Below are positions 10,477-21,108 of a DNA stretch of 46,683 bases, piece after piece; the stretch's first letter is position 1; each line of letters opens with the position of its first letter. The notes below the pieces were generated by a model. That model had not been told where the DNA came from. It did not search any database and saw only the letters and a list, made by a program, of their open reading frames with translations. This DNA is from Nemertoderma westbladi (lineage: Eukaryota; Xenacoelomorpha; Nemertodermatida; Nemertodermatidae): assembly GCA_032718475.1 (NCBI GenBank), contig JAUCBJ010002163.1, forward strand, positions 1 through 46,683, written 5' to 3'. The translations under genes and the position numbers were made by a program.

Positions 10477-11006
10477 CACCATGTGCCCCGGAATAAGTTG
10501 TCGTTATTCAGGTACCCGCCACCCCCCCCCCCCCCCCAAATTTTTCTACAAATCTTAATGAGATTGCATGAAATTTGAAATATAGATAGTTTCACCTACC
10601 TAACCCCCCTCCGTGGGTGGGCCATAATTGTTATTCTTTTTATTCTGCATAATGAGTCTTGGCTTTATTTATCCTCATGTATTTTCGGATTTGGACGCAA
10701 CTTTCGAATGCCCATATGTCATATCTTAGCTATTTCCCAACCAAATTCAAACGTTCTTACATATTTGGAATCCTTAATTGCAATGTAACTGGTGAAATAT
10801 CTCCGGAGACACCTTTTTCATACACTTGTAGCTGAAGATTGAAAGCAAATATAAAAAATTCTGGCTCTAAGTGGTCGGGAGGTGAAACTATCTCTGTTTC
10901 AAATTTCATGCAATCTCATTAAGATTTGTACAATTTTTTTTTGGGCGGGGGGGGGGGGGGGGGGGAGGTGTCATTGAATAACGACATTATATTCCAGGAC
11001 ATGGTG
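10477..11006. mobile_element. Foldback/Tc1-mariner-like MITE with about 110-bp inverted repeats
   Basis: The ends are CACCATGTGCC (10477) and GGACATGGTG (ending 11006), flanked on each side by TA (10475-10476 and 11007-11008), as expected for Tc1/mariner-type insertion. The arms pair over about 110 bp: GTCGTTATTCA, a C run (10522-10538) against a G run (10947-10964), TACAAATCTTAATGAGATTG and CATGAAATTTGAAA. The element is 530 bp with a non-coding centre. Transcripts could form a long hairpin. Confidence 0.78.
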
Positions 11007-11008
11007 TA

Positions 11009-11207
11009 ATGAATGATTATTCTACGGAATTTATAATATGCGGTGATAATCATAATCAAACATAAAACTATGACCCAATATGAATGGGTTGGTTATACGT
11101 CAAGTTTTCCCTTCTCTTCTCACCACTTCACCTTGGCTAATTGAGGCAATTTCCATAATATAAATACTGTGGATAATTTCTGAGCAATTAATTTTTATCT
11201 GTTTCAG
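11009..11207. other. Spacer / presumed intron upstream of signal-peptide exon
   Basis: Nothing is recognised except the TTTTTATCTGTTTCAG acceptor at its end, which implies an untranslated exon further upstream that I could not locate. Confidence 0.4.
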
Positions 11208-11290
11208 CTAAACGTGAACCGCAAGCTCAACCATGTATCAAGTACAAATAGGCCTACTGATGTTGGGAATTGTTGCAACTGCTAATGCTG
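11208..11290 (+). CDS. Signal-peptide exon of a putative small secreted protein
   Basis: The exon lies between a good acceptor (CTGTTTCAG, ending 11207) and a strong donor (G/GTAGGT at 11291). The ATG at 11233 starts MYQVQIGLLMLGIVATANA, a short N-region, hydrophobic core and an A-N-A cleavage-site pattern: a typical secretory signal. The exon ends in phase 1. An acceptor at 11707 (TTTCCTCTGCAG) gives an in-phase second exon with a stop at 11791-11793, yielding a 47-residue precursor. The 5' untranslated exon is not located. The family is not recognised, and the exon could instead belong to a gene whose remaining exons were displaced by the adjacent repeats. Confidence 0.5.
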
Positions 11291-11699
11291 GTAGGTAAAC
11301 CTACAGTAGTGTAAAAACACAAAAAAGTGGCCAGATCGTTGAAACCTATGTTAATCTAGGTAGGTAAACCTAGGGTTTAGAAATTGAATCTTAGCTTTTT
11401 TTTTACTGAAAACTCAAATAAAGAAATGAGACCCTATTGTCATAAAAACTCTTATACTCTGTTATAAATTACCACATTTCATACATAGTTACAGGCTCCA
11501 AATCAACGGGCTTTATAGCCCGTTGCTAAAAGAACATTGTCAATACTGTTAACTTTGAAGGTCGTTTTCACTTGGTTGCTATGGTATTTTCAAAATACTA
11601 AATATGCCATTAAATTCTTCAAATCAAAAATAGTAATCTTTCATGAATTTTAACTCGTCATACTGTATTTGCTATAATAGCTGTTGATATGGCAATTTC

Positions 11700-11945
11700 C
11701 TCTGCAGCCAAGCCACCGGTGAGGGCAGCAGATGTCGCTGACAGATCCATCCTGTTAACGAACCTAGATTCCGAGCCAGGAATAGACACATAGGTTGCAG
11801 GCTGGTTGGTGGTCGTGCAATATTAAACGTGTTTGTTGTTTTTTTTTTAATTTTCCGCGCTTCTATATTTGTTTTTAATTGTCTATAGTTGTATTTAAAG
11901 TTCTGAAAGTATTTTAGTATTTTGTGAATAAATGAGACTTGTATA
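11700..11945 (+). pseudogene. 3' remnant of a retroelement related to the one at 17250-20355
   Basis: The coding tail (11710-11793) is similar in DNA and protein to the C-terminal end of the downstream reverse-transcriptase element. The 3' untranslated part shares weak blocks (GGTTGC, GGCTGG-TGGTGG) and ends in GTGAATAAATGAGACTT (11923-11939), identical to 20314-20330 in the other copy. In both copies the 21-bp minisatellite starts within about 30 bases of this motif. The upstream body of the element is missing. Confidence 0.65.
11708..11793 (+). CDS. Candidate second exon of the secreted peptide, derived from a retrotransposon tail
   Basis: Joined to the exon at 11208-11290 it encodes AKPPVRAADVADRSILLTNL and ends DSEPGIDT followed by TAG. 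The same peptide aligns with the C-terminal end of the reverse-transcriptase element at about 20070-20150 (RPVREAVTDSSIRLANADSD): PVR, A, V, S-I, L, N, D, S and PG are shared. AATAAA at 11929 lies in the downstream sequence. The splice sites and continuous frame suggest exonisation of a retroelement 3' end. The alternative is a plain dead remnant next to a chance acceptor. Confidence 0.4.
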
Positions 11946-14900
11946 GGTAAGAAACTAGTGGGGAGGAGTACGGAACTATTGGGGGGGGAGTACGAAACTA
12001 GTGGGGATGAGTACGGAACTATTGTTGAGAAGTACGGATATAGTGGGGAGGAGTACGGAACTAGTGGGGAGGAGTACGGAACTAGTGGGGAGGAGTACGG
12101 AACTAGTGGGGAGGAGTACGGAACTAGTAGGGAGGAGTACGGAACTATTGGGGAGGAGTACGGAACTATTGGGGAGGAGTACGGAACTATTGGGGAGGAG
12201 TACGGAACTAGTAGGGAGGAGTACGGAACTATTAGGGAGGAGTACGGAACTAGTGGGGAGGAGTACGGAACTAGTAGGGTGGAGTACGGAACTATTAGGG
12301 AGGAGTACGGAACTATTGGGGAGGAGTACGGAACTAGTGGGGAGGAGTACGGAACTAGTGGGGAGGAGTACGGAACTAGTAGGGAGGAGTACGGAACTAT
12401 TGGGGAGGAGTACGGAACTATTTGGGGAGGAGTACGGAACTATTGGGGAGGAGTACGGAACTAGTAGGGAGGAGTACGGAACTATTAGGGAGGAGTACGG
12501 AACTAGTGGGGAGGAGTACGGAACTAGTAGGGTGGAGTACGGAACTATTAGGGAGGAGTACGGAACTATTGGGGAGGAGTACGGAACTAGTGGGGAGGAG
12601 TACGGAACTAGTGGGGAGGAGTACGGAACTATTGGGGAGGAGTACGGAACTAGTGGGGAGGAGTACGGAACTATTAGGGAGGAGTACGGAACTAGTGGGG
12701 AGGAGTACGGAACTATTGGGGAGGAGTACGGAACTAGTAGGGAGGAGTACGGAACTATTAGGGAGGAGTACGGAACTAGTGGGGAGGAGTACGGAACTAG
12801 TAGGGTGGAGTACGGAACTATTAGGGAGGAGTACGGAACTATTGGGGAGGAGTACGGAACTAGTGGGGAGGAGTACGGAACTAGTGGGGAGGAGTACGGA
12901 ACTAGTGGGGAGGAGTACGGAACTAGTAGGGAGGAGTACGGAACTAGTGGGGAGGAGTACGGAACTAGTGGGGAGGAGTACGGAACTAGTAGGGAGGAGT
13001 ACGGAACTATTAGGGAGGAGTACGGAACTAGTGGGGAGGAGTACGGAACTAGTGGGGAGGAGTACGGAACTAGTGGGGAGGAGTACGGAACTAGTAGGGA
13101 GGAGTACGGAACTATTAGGGAGGAGTACGGAACTAGTGGGGAGGAGTACGGAACTAGTGGGGAGGAGTACGGAACTATTGGGGAGGAGTACGGAACTAGT
13201 GGGGAGGAGTACGGAACTAGTGGGGAGGAGTACGGAACTAGTAGGGATGAGTACGGAACTATTAGGGAGGAGTACGGAACTATTGGGGAGGAGTACGGAA
13301 CTATTGGGGATGAGTACGGAACTATTGGGGAGAAGTACGGAACTAGTGGGGATGAGTACGGAACTAGTAGGGAGGAGTACGGAACTAGTAGGGAGGAGTA
13401 CGGTACTATTAGGGAGGAGTACGGAACTAGTGGGGAGGAGTACGGAACTATTGGGGAGGAGTACGGAACTAGTGGGGAGGAGTACGGAACTATTGGGGAG
13501 GAGTACGGAACTAGTAGGGAGGAGTACGGAACTAGTTGGGAGGAGTACGGAATTAGTGGGGAGGAGTACGGAACTAGTAGGGAGGTGTACGGAACTAGTA
13601 GGGAGGAGTACGAAACTAGTTAGGAGGAGTACGGAACGAGTGGGGACTAGTAAGGAACTAGTGGGGAGGAGTACGGAGTACGGAACGAGTGGGGACTAGT
13701 AAGGAACTAGTGGGGAGGAGTACGGAACTAGTAGGGAGAAGTACGGAACTAGTGGGGAGGAGTACGGAACTATTGGGGAGGAGTACGGAACTAGTAGGGA
13801 GGAGTACGGAACTAGTAGGGAGGAGTACGGAACTAGTTGGGAGGAGTACGGAACTATTGGGGAGGAGTACGGAACTAGTGGGGAGGAGTACGGAACTATT
13901 GGGGAGGAGTACGGAACTAGTGGGGAGGAATGCGGAACTAGTGGGGAGAAATACGGAACTAGTGGGGGGGAGTACGGAACTAGTGGGGAGGAGAACGGAA
14001 CTATTGGGGAGGAGTACGGAACTAGTGGGGATGAGTACGGAACTAGTGGGGAGGAGTACGGAACTAGTGGGGAGGAGTAAGGAACTATTGGGGAGGAGTA
14101 CGGAACTATTGGGGAGGAGTACGGAACTAGTGGGGAGGAGTACGGAACTATTGGGGAGGAGTACGGAACTAGTCGGGAGGTGTACGGAACTATTGGGGAG
14201 GAGTACGGAACTAGTGGGGAGGAGTACGGAACTAGTAGGGAGGAGTACGGAACTATTAGGGAGGAGTACGGAACTAGTGGGGAGGAGTACGGAACTAGTG
14301 GGGAGGAGTACGGAACTAGTAGGGAGGAGTACGGAACTATTAGGGAGGAGTACGGAACTAGTGGGGAGGAGTACGGAACTAGTGGGGAGGAGTACGGAAC
14401 TATTGGGGAGGAGTACGGAACTAGTGGGGAGGAGTACGGAACTAGTGGGGAGGAGTACGGAACTAGTAGGGATGAGTACGGAACTATTAGGGAGGAGTAC
14501 GGAACTATTGGGGAGGAGTACGGAACTATTGGGGATGAGTACGGAACTATTGGGGAGAAGTACGGAACTAGTGGGGATGAGTACGGAACTAGTAGGGAGG
14601 AGTACGGAACTAGTAGGGAGGAGTACGGAACTATTAGGGAGGAGTACGGAACTAGTGGGGAGGAGTACGGAACTATTGGGGAGGAGTACGGAACTAGTGA
14701 GGAGGAGTAAGGAACTAGTGGGGAGGAGTACGGAACTATTGGGGAGGAGTACGGAACTAGTGGGGAGGTGTACATAACTAGTTGGGAGGAGTACGGAACT
14801 ATTAGGGAGGAGTACGGAACTAGTGGGGACGAGTACGGAACTTGTGGGGAGGAGTACGGAACTAGTAGGGAGAAGTACGGAACTAGTGGAGAGGAGTACG

Positions 14901-16126
14901 GAACTAGTGGGGAGGAGTACGGAACTAGTGGGGAGGAGTAAGGAACTAGTGGGGAGGAGTACGGAACTATTGGGGAGGAGTACGGAATTAGTGGGGAGGA
15001 GTACGGAACTAGTGCGGAGGAGTACGGAACTAGTGGGGAGGAGTACGGAACTAGTTGGGAGGAGTACGGAACTAGTGGGGAGGAGTACGGAACTAGTAGG
15101 GAGGAGTGCGGAACTAGTGGGGAGAAGTACGGAACTAGTGGGGAGGAGTACGGAACTAGTGGGGAGGAGTACGGAACTATTGGGGAGGAGTACGGAACTA
15201 GTGGGGAGGAGTACGGAACTATTGGGGAGGAGTACGGAACTAGTGGGGAGGAATGCGGAACTAGTGGGGAGAAGTACGGAACTAGTGGGGGGGAGTACGG
15301 AACTAGTGGGGAGGAGAACGGAACTATTGGGGAGGAGTACGGAACTAGTGGGGATGAGTACGGAACTAGTGGGGAGGAGTACGGAACTAGTGGGGAGGAG
15401 TACGGAACTATTGGGGAGGAGTACGGAACTAGTGGGGAGGTGTACGGAACTATTGGGGAGAAGTACGGAACTAGTGGGGAGGAGTACGGAACTAGTGGGG
15501 AGGAGTACGGAACTATTGGGGAGGAGTACGGAACTAGTGGGGAGGAGTACGGAACTATTGGGGAGGAGTACGGAACTAGTGGGGAGGAATGCGGAACTAG
15601 TGGGGAGAAGTACGGAACTAGTGGGGGGGAGTACGGAACTAGTGGGGAGGAGAACGGAACTATTGGGGAGGAGTACGGAACTAGTGGGGATGAGTACGGA
15701 ACTAGTGGGGAGGAGTACGGAACTAGTGGGGAGGAGTAAGGAACTATGGGGGAGGAGTACGGAACTATTGGGGAGGAGTACGGAACTAGTGGGGAGGAGT
15801 ACGGAACTATTGGGGAGGAGTACGGAACTAGTCGGGAGGTGTACGGAACTATTGGGTAGGAGTACGGAACTAGTGGGGAGAAGTACGGAACTAGTGGGGA
15901 GGAGTACGGAACTAGTGGGGAGGAGTACGGAACTAGTAGGGAGGAGTACGGAACTATTAGGGAGGAGTACGGAACTAGTCGGGAGGTGTACGGAACTATT
16001 GGGTAGGAGTACGGAACTATTGGGGAGGAGTACGGAACTAGTCGGGAGGTGTACGGAACTATTGGGTAGGAGTACGGAACTAGTGGAGAGGAGTAAGGAA
16101 CTATCGGGTAGGAGTTCATAACTAGT
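11946..16126. repeat. 21-bp G-rich minisatellite, long array (about 199 copies)
   Basis: Tandem 21-bp units have the consensus GGGGAGGAGTACGGAACTAGT. The commonest variants are TATT for TAGT and TAGGG for TGGGG. One strand reads GEEYGTS, GRSTELV and similar heptapeptides in all three frames, and the reverse strand is also open, so long reading frames here are period artefacts. Higher-order structure is visible: a four-unit marker block (GAATGCGG, GAGAAGTACGG or GAGAAATACGG, GGGGGGAGTACGG, GAGAACGG) recurs at about 13928, 15251 and 15587, spaced 1323 and 336 bp (63 and 16 units). A GACTAGTAAGG segment is duplicated at about 13645 and 13693, where the register shifts. Confidence 0.97.
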
Positions 16127-17249
16127 GGGTCCTTCAGTCATGGGTCCTTCTGTCACGGGTCCTTCAGTCATGGGTCCTCTTGTCACCGGTCCTTCAGTCA
16201 TGGGTCCATCTGTCACTTGTCTTTCTGTCACGGGTCCTTCAGTCATGGGTCCTTCAGTCATGGGTCCTATCGTCACGGGTCCTCCTGTCACAGGTGCTTC
16301 CGTCACTTGTCTTTCTGTCACGGGTCCTTCAGTCATGGGTCCTTCTGTCACGGGTCCTTCAGTCATGGGTCCTCTTGTCACCGGTCCTTCAGTCATGGGT
16401 CCATCTGTCACTTGTCTTTCTGTCACGGGTCCTTCAGTCATGGGTCCTATCGTCACGGGTCCTCCTGTCACAGGTGCTTCCGTCACTTGTCTTTCTGTCA
16501 CGGGTCCTTCAGTCATGGGTCCTTCTGTCACGGGTCCTTCAGTCATGGGTCCTCTTGTCACGGGTCCTTCTGTCACTTGTCTTTCTGTCACGGGTCCTTC
16601 AGTCATGGGCCCTTCAGTCACGGGTCCAACTGTCACGGGTCCTCCTGTCACAGGTCCTTCTGTGACTTGTCTTTCTGTCACGGGTCCTTCAGTCATGGGT
16701 CCTTCAGTCACGGGTCCTACCGTCACGGGGCCTTCATTAACAGGTCATTCAGTCACGGGTACTTCAGTCACGGGTACTTCAGTCACGGGTACTTCAGTCA
16801 TGGGTCCTTCAGTCATGGGTCCTTCAGTCATGGGTCCTTCAGTCATGGGTCCTTCAGACATGGCTCCTTCAGTCACGGGTCCTACCGTAACGGGTCCTTC
16901 AGTCATGGGTCCTTCAGTCACGGGTCCTTCAGTCACTGGTCCTTCTGTCACGGGTCCTTCAGTCATGGGTCCTCTTGTCACGGGTCCTCCTGTCACGGGT
17001 CCTCCTGTCACGGGTCCTCCTGTCACGGGTCCTCCTGTCACGGGTCCTCCTGTCACGGGTCCTCCTGTCACGGGTCCTCCTGTCACGGGTCCTCCTGTCA
17101 CGGGTCCTCCTGTCACGGGTCCTCCTGTCACGGGTCCTCCTGTCACGGGTCCTTCAGTAACGGGTCATTCAGTCATGGGTCCTTCAGTCACGGGTCCTAC
17201 CGTCACGGGTCCTTCAGTAATGGGTCCTTCTGTTACTGGTCCCCCTGGT
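16127..17249 (+). repeat. 15-bp minisatellite (about 75 copies) joined in frame to reverse transcriptase
   Basis: Tandem 15-bp units, GGGTCCTTCAGTCAT/C with variants CCTCCTGTCAC and ACTTGTCTTTCTGTC, encode a pentapeptide MGPSV/TGPPV on the + strand. An 11-12-copy stretch at 16980-17150 is almost homogeneous (GGGTCCTCCTGTCAC). The array starts exactly where the 21-bp array stops (about 16126). It has no stop codon in the frame that runs on into the reverse-transcriptase domain after 17249. It could be a translated N-terminal repeat region or an expanded 5' untranslated sequence. Confidence 0.93.
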
Positions 17250-20166
17250 ACACAGCCCACTGTTGCCAAATCCTCGGCTCACCTCGTCCCTTGGGGCAGC
17301 ATCCGGATATCTATTGAGCAGTTAAAGGAGGCTATAAACAACGCGTACGATATTGTGGTTCACTGGCGACCCAACCTGTTCCTTGTTCCCCAGGGGGCAG
17401 TTGGACGCGATTTCGTTGCTGGGTTATCGCACCTCATCGAGCTGGTTACTACGGGTAGCGTACTACAACCGCTCGCGCTCACGGCGTTGTTTGTCGCACC
17501 GTCTCTGTTGCTGCAAAAACCCAGCCGCACCTCTACAACGGGAACTCACAGGAGTGTTCTAGAACGCCGGTTACGAAGTTGGAAACAGGCCGATTTCAAC
17601 GAACTCTTGGTTGAAGCAAGGGCGATCCAGTCCCACCTCCCTAAACAACGTTTTCGGGGAAAATCGCAGAACATCGCATTGCAGAAAACGTTTGTGCGTC
17701 ATATGTTGACTGGAAACGTTTCAGCGGCAACGCGGTGTCTGAGTGACTTAAATCGTGGGAAACCGCTGAAGTTGGACGACACCTTCATTGACAAAGTTGG
17801 GAACACTAAGGTGGTGCGTGATGTATTGCGGGAGAAACACCCGGTTGCTAAACCCGCCGATAAGTCGATTCTCTTGGACAAGTTTGAGGGAGCACCGGAG
17901 TTCCACAGCATCGTATATGAACGTTTAAATGGACAGCTCATACTATCCAGTCTTCTACGAATGCGGGGAAATGCTGCGGGTCCCTCGGGTTTGGACGTCC
18001 AGGGATGGAAACACCTGCTAACGAAGTTCCGGAACCAGTCAACGGATCTCTGTGATCGAATTGCCGACTTGGGTAAACTCGTGTCGCAGACAGTCCTGCC
18101 ATCAGGCACTTTATCCTCGTTCGTGTCTGCCCGATTACTTGCTCTGGATAAAAACCCTGGCGTCCGTCCCATAGGAATAGGCGAGGTCCTCCGCAGGGTA
18201 GTCGGGAAAGCTGCAATGACTTGCATCCGAGAAGATATGCAGGAGGTGGGCGGCTCGGTTCAGATGTGTTTGGGGCAGAAATCGGGTATTGAATCCGCCA
18301 TCCACACCCTAAACGATGCCTTCACCACTGCCGACTGTGATGCAGTTCTACAGATCGATGCTACCAATGCTTTCAATTCGCTGAACCGGCAGGCGGCGCT
18401 GCATAACATCCGGCAGGTCTGCCCGGCACTCTATACAATCGTGGCGAATTGTTATGACCAGCCGTCGTGTTTATTCGTCGGTGGAGAGTCTCTGTTCTCC
18501 GAGGAAGGGTCGACTCAGGGTGATCCGGTAGCGATGCCGATGTTTGGCTGCGGGCTGATCCCTTTACTATTGGAACTGAGTCATGGCTGTAGCGTCGTAC
18601 AGAAATGGTACGCAGATGACGGCAATGCGGCAGGCAAACTTGTCGAACTCCGGAAGTTCTGGGACATTGTTTCCGCTAGGGGGCCTCTTTACGGTTACTA
18701 CCCGACAAAATGCTCCCTTGTTGTAAAACCGGAAAAACTCCAGGAAGCAAAGATAATGTTCGCGGACACCAATTTTACAGTCGACTCGGTTGGAAACAAA
18801 CTCCTGGGAGGTGTTATCGGCACCAAGGAGTTCCGTAACAACTTCATCGAACAAAAAGTCGAGGAGTTCGCCGCAGACGTGGAACGACTCGCTACCATCG
18901 CCGCTGTTGATCCACATTGCGCATATGCCGGACTGGCATTCGGTCTGTCCTGTCGGTGGCGGTTTCTGGCGCGCGTTGTCCCTGGAGCCACTGACAGATT
19001 TGGTGGTCTGGAGGAGTCCGTAGGGAGGTGTCTGTGCCGGATATTTGACCACCCAGCAATAACACCGGTAGAACGGCAACTGATGTCGCTCCCGGTTCGC
19101 AATGGTGGGCTAGGGATCCCCGTACCAGCTGATCTACAGCCCCAGTACGAATATTCCCGGAGGATTTGCGAACCATTTACCTCCTTTGAAGGTGAGTCTA
19201 TGGCAGTGGTGAGAGAGGAGCAGACACACATAGCCAAGTTAGTAGCCACCTCTTCATCAGTTGTAGCGAAAGCTAAAAAGGAGGAGGTTTACGACCAATT
19301 AAGTTCTGACCAACATAATTTGGTTATACTAACTACTGAAAAAGGTGCGTCTGCGTGGTTAAACACCAAACCACTCACCCTGCACGACACTCACCTGTCC
19401 AAAGGAGAGTTTAGGGATGCTGTTTGTCTCCGCTACGGTTGGTCGCCGAAGAACCTACCATCTCGTTGTGTTTGTGGGTCCCGATTTTCTGCAACCCACG
19501 TTTTGTCGTGTCCCACTGGAGGTTTCCCCTCCATAAGACACAACGAGATCCGCGATTTCGTCGCCGACACCCTAACCGAGGTGGCCCACAGTGTGGCAGT
19601 CGAACCGATGCTCCAGCCACTAACGGGGGAGTCTTTCTCCCTCCGCTCCACATCGACGGACCAGCTGGCGCGGCTCGACGTGTCGGTGAGCGGATTCTGG
19701 CTGTCTGGGGCAATCGCTACCAGAAAATGTTTATCGACGTGTCGGTGTTCAACCCGCTGGCGGACACCAACGCGGCGATGTCGATTGACGCCGCCCATCT
19801 CCACCACGACAGCACGAGGCGAGGAAGTGCCGGAAATGCGAGGAGAGATTACGCGAGGTGGAACACTCCACCTTCACTCCCTTAATTTTCTCTGCTTTCG
19901 GCGGAATGGCACCAGCTGCCCATCAGTTTGTCAAACGACTGGCGGTGAAGTTGTCCGACAAACGGCAGGTTCCCTATCCGGAGTGCGTCTCATGGGTACG
20001 TCGGCGAATCAGTTTCTCCCTCCTCAGGTCGTCATTAATGTGTTTACGCGGGTACCGTTCGGCTGCTAGGCGACCGGTGCGGGAGGCAGTCACCGACTCA
20101 TCGATCCGGTTGGCGAACGCGGACTCAGACCCTGGGGTGTTGGCGCAGTTCGGTAGGGTGGGGTAA
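17250..20166 (+). pseudogene. Non-LTR-type retroelement: reverse transcriptase with restriction-like endonuclease C-terminus, two frameshifts
   Basis: The frame open from the 15-bp array carries an N-terminal family region (YDIVVHWRPNLFLVPQG, around 17345). RT motifs follow in order: NPGVRPIGIGEVLRRVVGKA (18152), motif A QIDATNAFNSLN (18351), motif B TQGDP (18513), motif C WYADDGNAAG (18605) and LGGVIGT (18808). A zinc-like cysteine cluster CVCGSRFSATHVLSCP and RHNEIRDFVADTL (19464-19580) follow, then ARLDVSVSGFW, which resemble restriction-like endonuclease domains of early-branching non-LTR elements. The frame then shifts near 19700-19710 (IDVSVFNPLAD continues in another frame) and again near 19812-19822 (EVEHSTFTPLIFSAFGG in the third frame, to 20166). 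The usual zinc-finger N-terminus is not seen, so the 5' end is truncated or replaced by the 15-bp repeats. The family is common in marine invertebrate genomes; I cannot name the clade. Confidence 0.85.
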
Positions 20167-20355
20167 ATACAGTAGTATGCTCCATACACCGTAGAGACTG
20201 TTTCTGTGTTGGGGGCGGGCAAAGGATTTCATTTTAAATTTCCCTCTTACATTGGTTGCCTAGTAACGTCGGCTGGTGGTGGGTATTGTTTAACATTAAC
20301 GTTTTATTATCTATGTGAATAAATGAGACTTAAAGAGTTAAAAAAAAAAAAAAAA
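20167..20355 (+). mobile_element. 3' untranslated region and poly(A) tail of the retroelement
   Basis: Non-coding tail ending GTGAATAAATGAGACTT (20314-20330), a short spacer and a run of 16 A (20340-20355). The 21-bp minisatellite resumes immediately afterwards with GTGGGGAGGAG. The A tail and the direct abutment fix the 3' insertion junction. The word AGTGGG occurs at both junctions (about 16124-16129 and 20355-20360) and could be a short target duplication, though the repetitive target makes this uncertain. Confidence 0.8.
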
Positions 20356-21108
20356 GTGGGGAGGAGTACAGAACTAGTGGGGTGGGGAGGAGTACGGAAC
20401 TAGTGGGTAGGAGTACGGAACTAATGGGTAGGAGTACGGAACTAGAGGGTAGGAGTACGGAACTAGTGTGTAGGAGTACGGAACTAGTGGGTAGGAGTAC
20501 GGAACTAGAGGGTAGGAGTACGGAACTAGTGGGTAGGAGTACGGAACTAGTGGGTAGGAGTACGGAACTAGTGGGTAGGAGTACGGAACTAGAGGGTAGG
20601 AGTACAGAACTAGTGGGGTGGGGAGGAGTACGGAACTAGTGGGTAGGAGTACGGAACTAGTGGGGAGGAGTACGGAACTAGTGGGTAGGAGTACGGAACT
20701 AGTGGGTAGGAGTACGGAACTAGGGGGTAGGAGTACGGAACTAGTGGGTAGGAGTACGGAACTAGTTGGGGAGGAGTACGGAACTAGTGGGGAGGAGTAC
20801 GGAACTAGTGGGGAGGAGTACGGAACTAGTGGGTAGGAGTACGGAACTAGTGGGTAGGAGTACGGAACTAGTGGGTAGGAGTACGGAACTAGTGGGTAGG
20901 AGTACGGAACTAGTGGGTAGGAGTACGGAACTAGTGGGTAGGAGTACGGAACTAGTGGGTAGGAGTACGGGACTAGTGGGGAGGAGTACGGAACTAGTGG
21001 GGAGGAGTACGGAACTAGTGGGGAGGAGTACGGAACTAGTGCGGAGGAGTACGGAACTAGTGGGGAGAAGTACGGAACTAGTGGGGAGGAGTAAGGAACT
21101 ATTAGATT
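20356..21108. repeat. 21-bp G-rich minisatellite, second block (about 35 copies)
   Basis: Same unit family as 11946-16126, but the dominant variant here is GGGTAGGAGTACGGAACTAGT. Two units have GTACAGAAC, and a GGGGTGGGGAGG expansion occurs at 20378-20390 and 20618-20628. The array begins right after the retroelement poly(A) tail and ends at about 21108 (GGAGTAAGGAACTATTAGATT). Confidence 0.95.

Noticed and set aside
13658-16726. 1022-codon reverse-strand frame and several 300-800-codon frames over the minisatellites
   Set aside because: Both repeat periods (21 and 15 bp) are multiples of three with no stop in most frames, so long frames on both strands are automatic. No non-repeat coding sequence is attached, except the + strand join to the reverse transcriptase.
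11946-21108. CRISPR-like array
   Set aside because: Head-to-tail units without unique spacers, in an intron-bearing animal genome.
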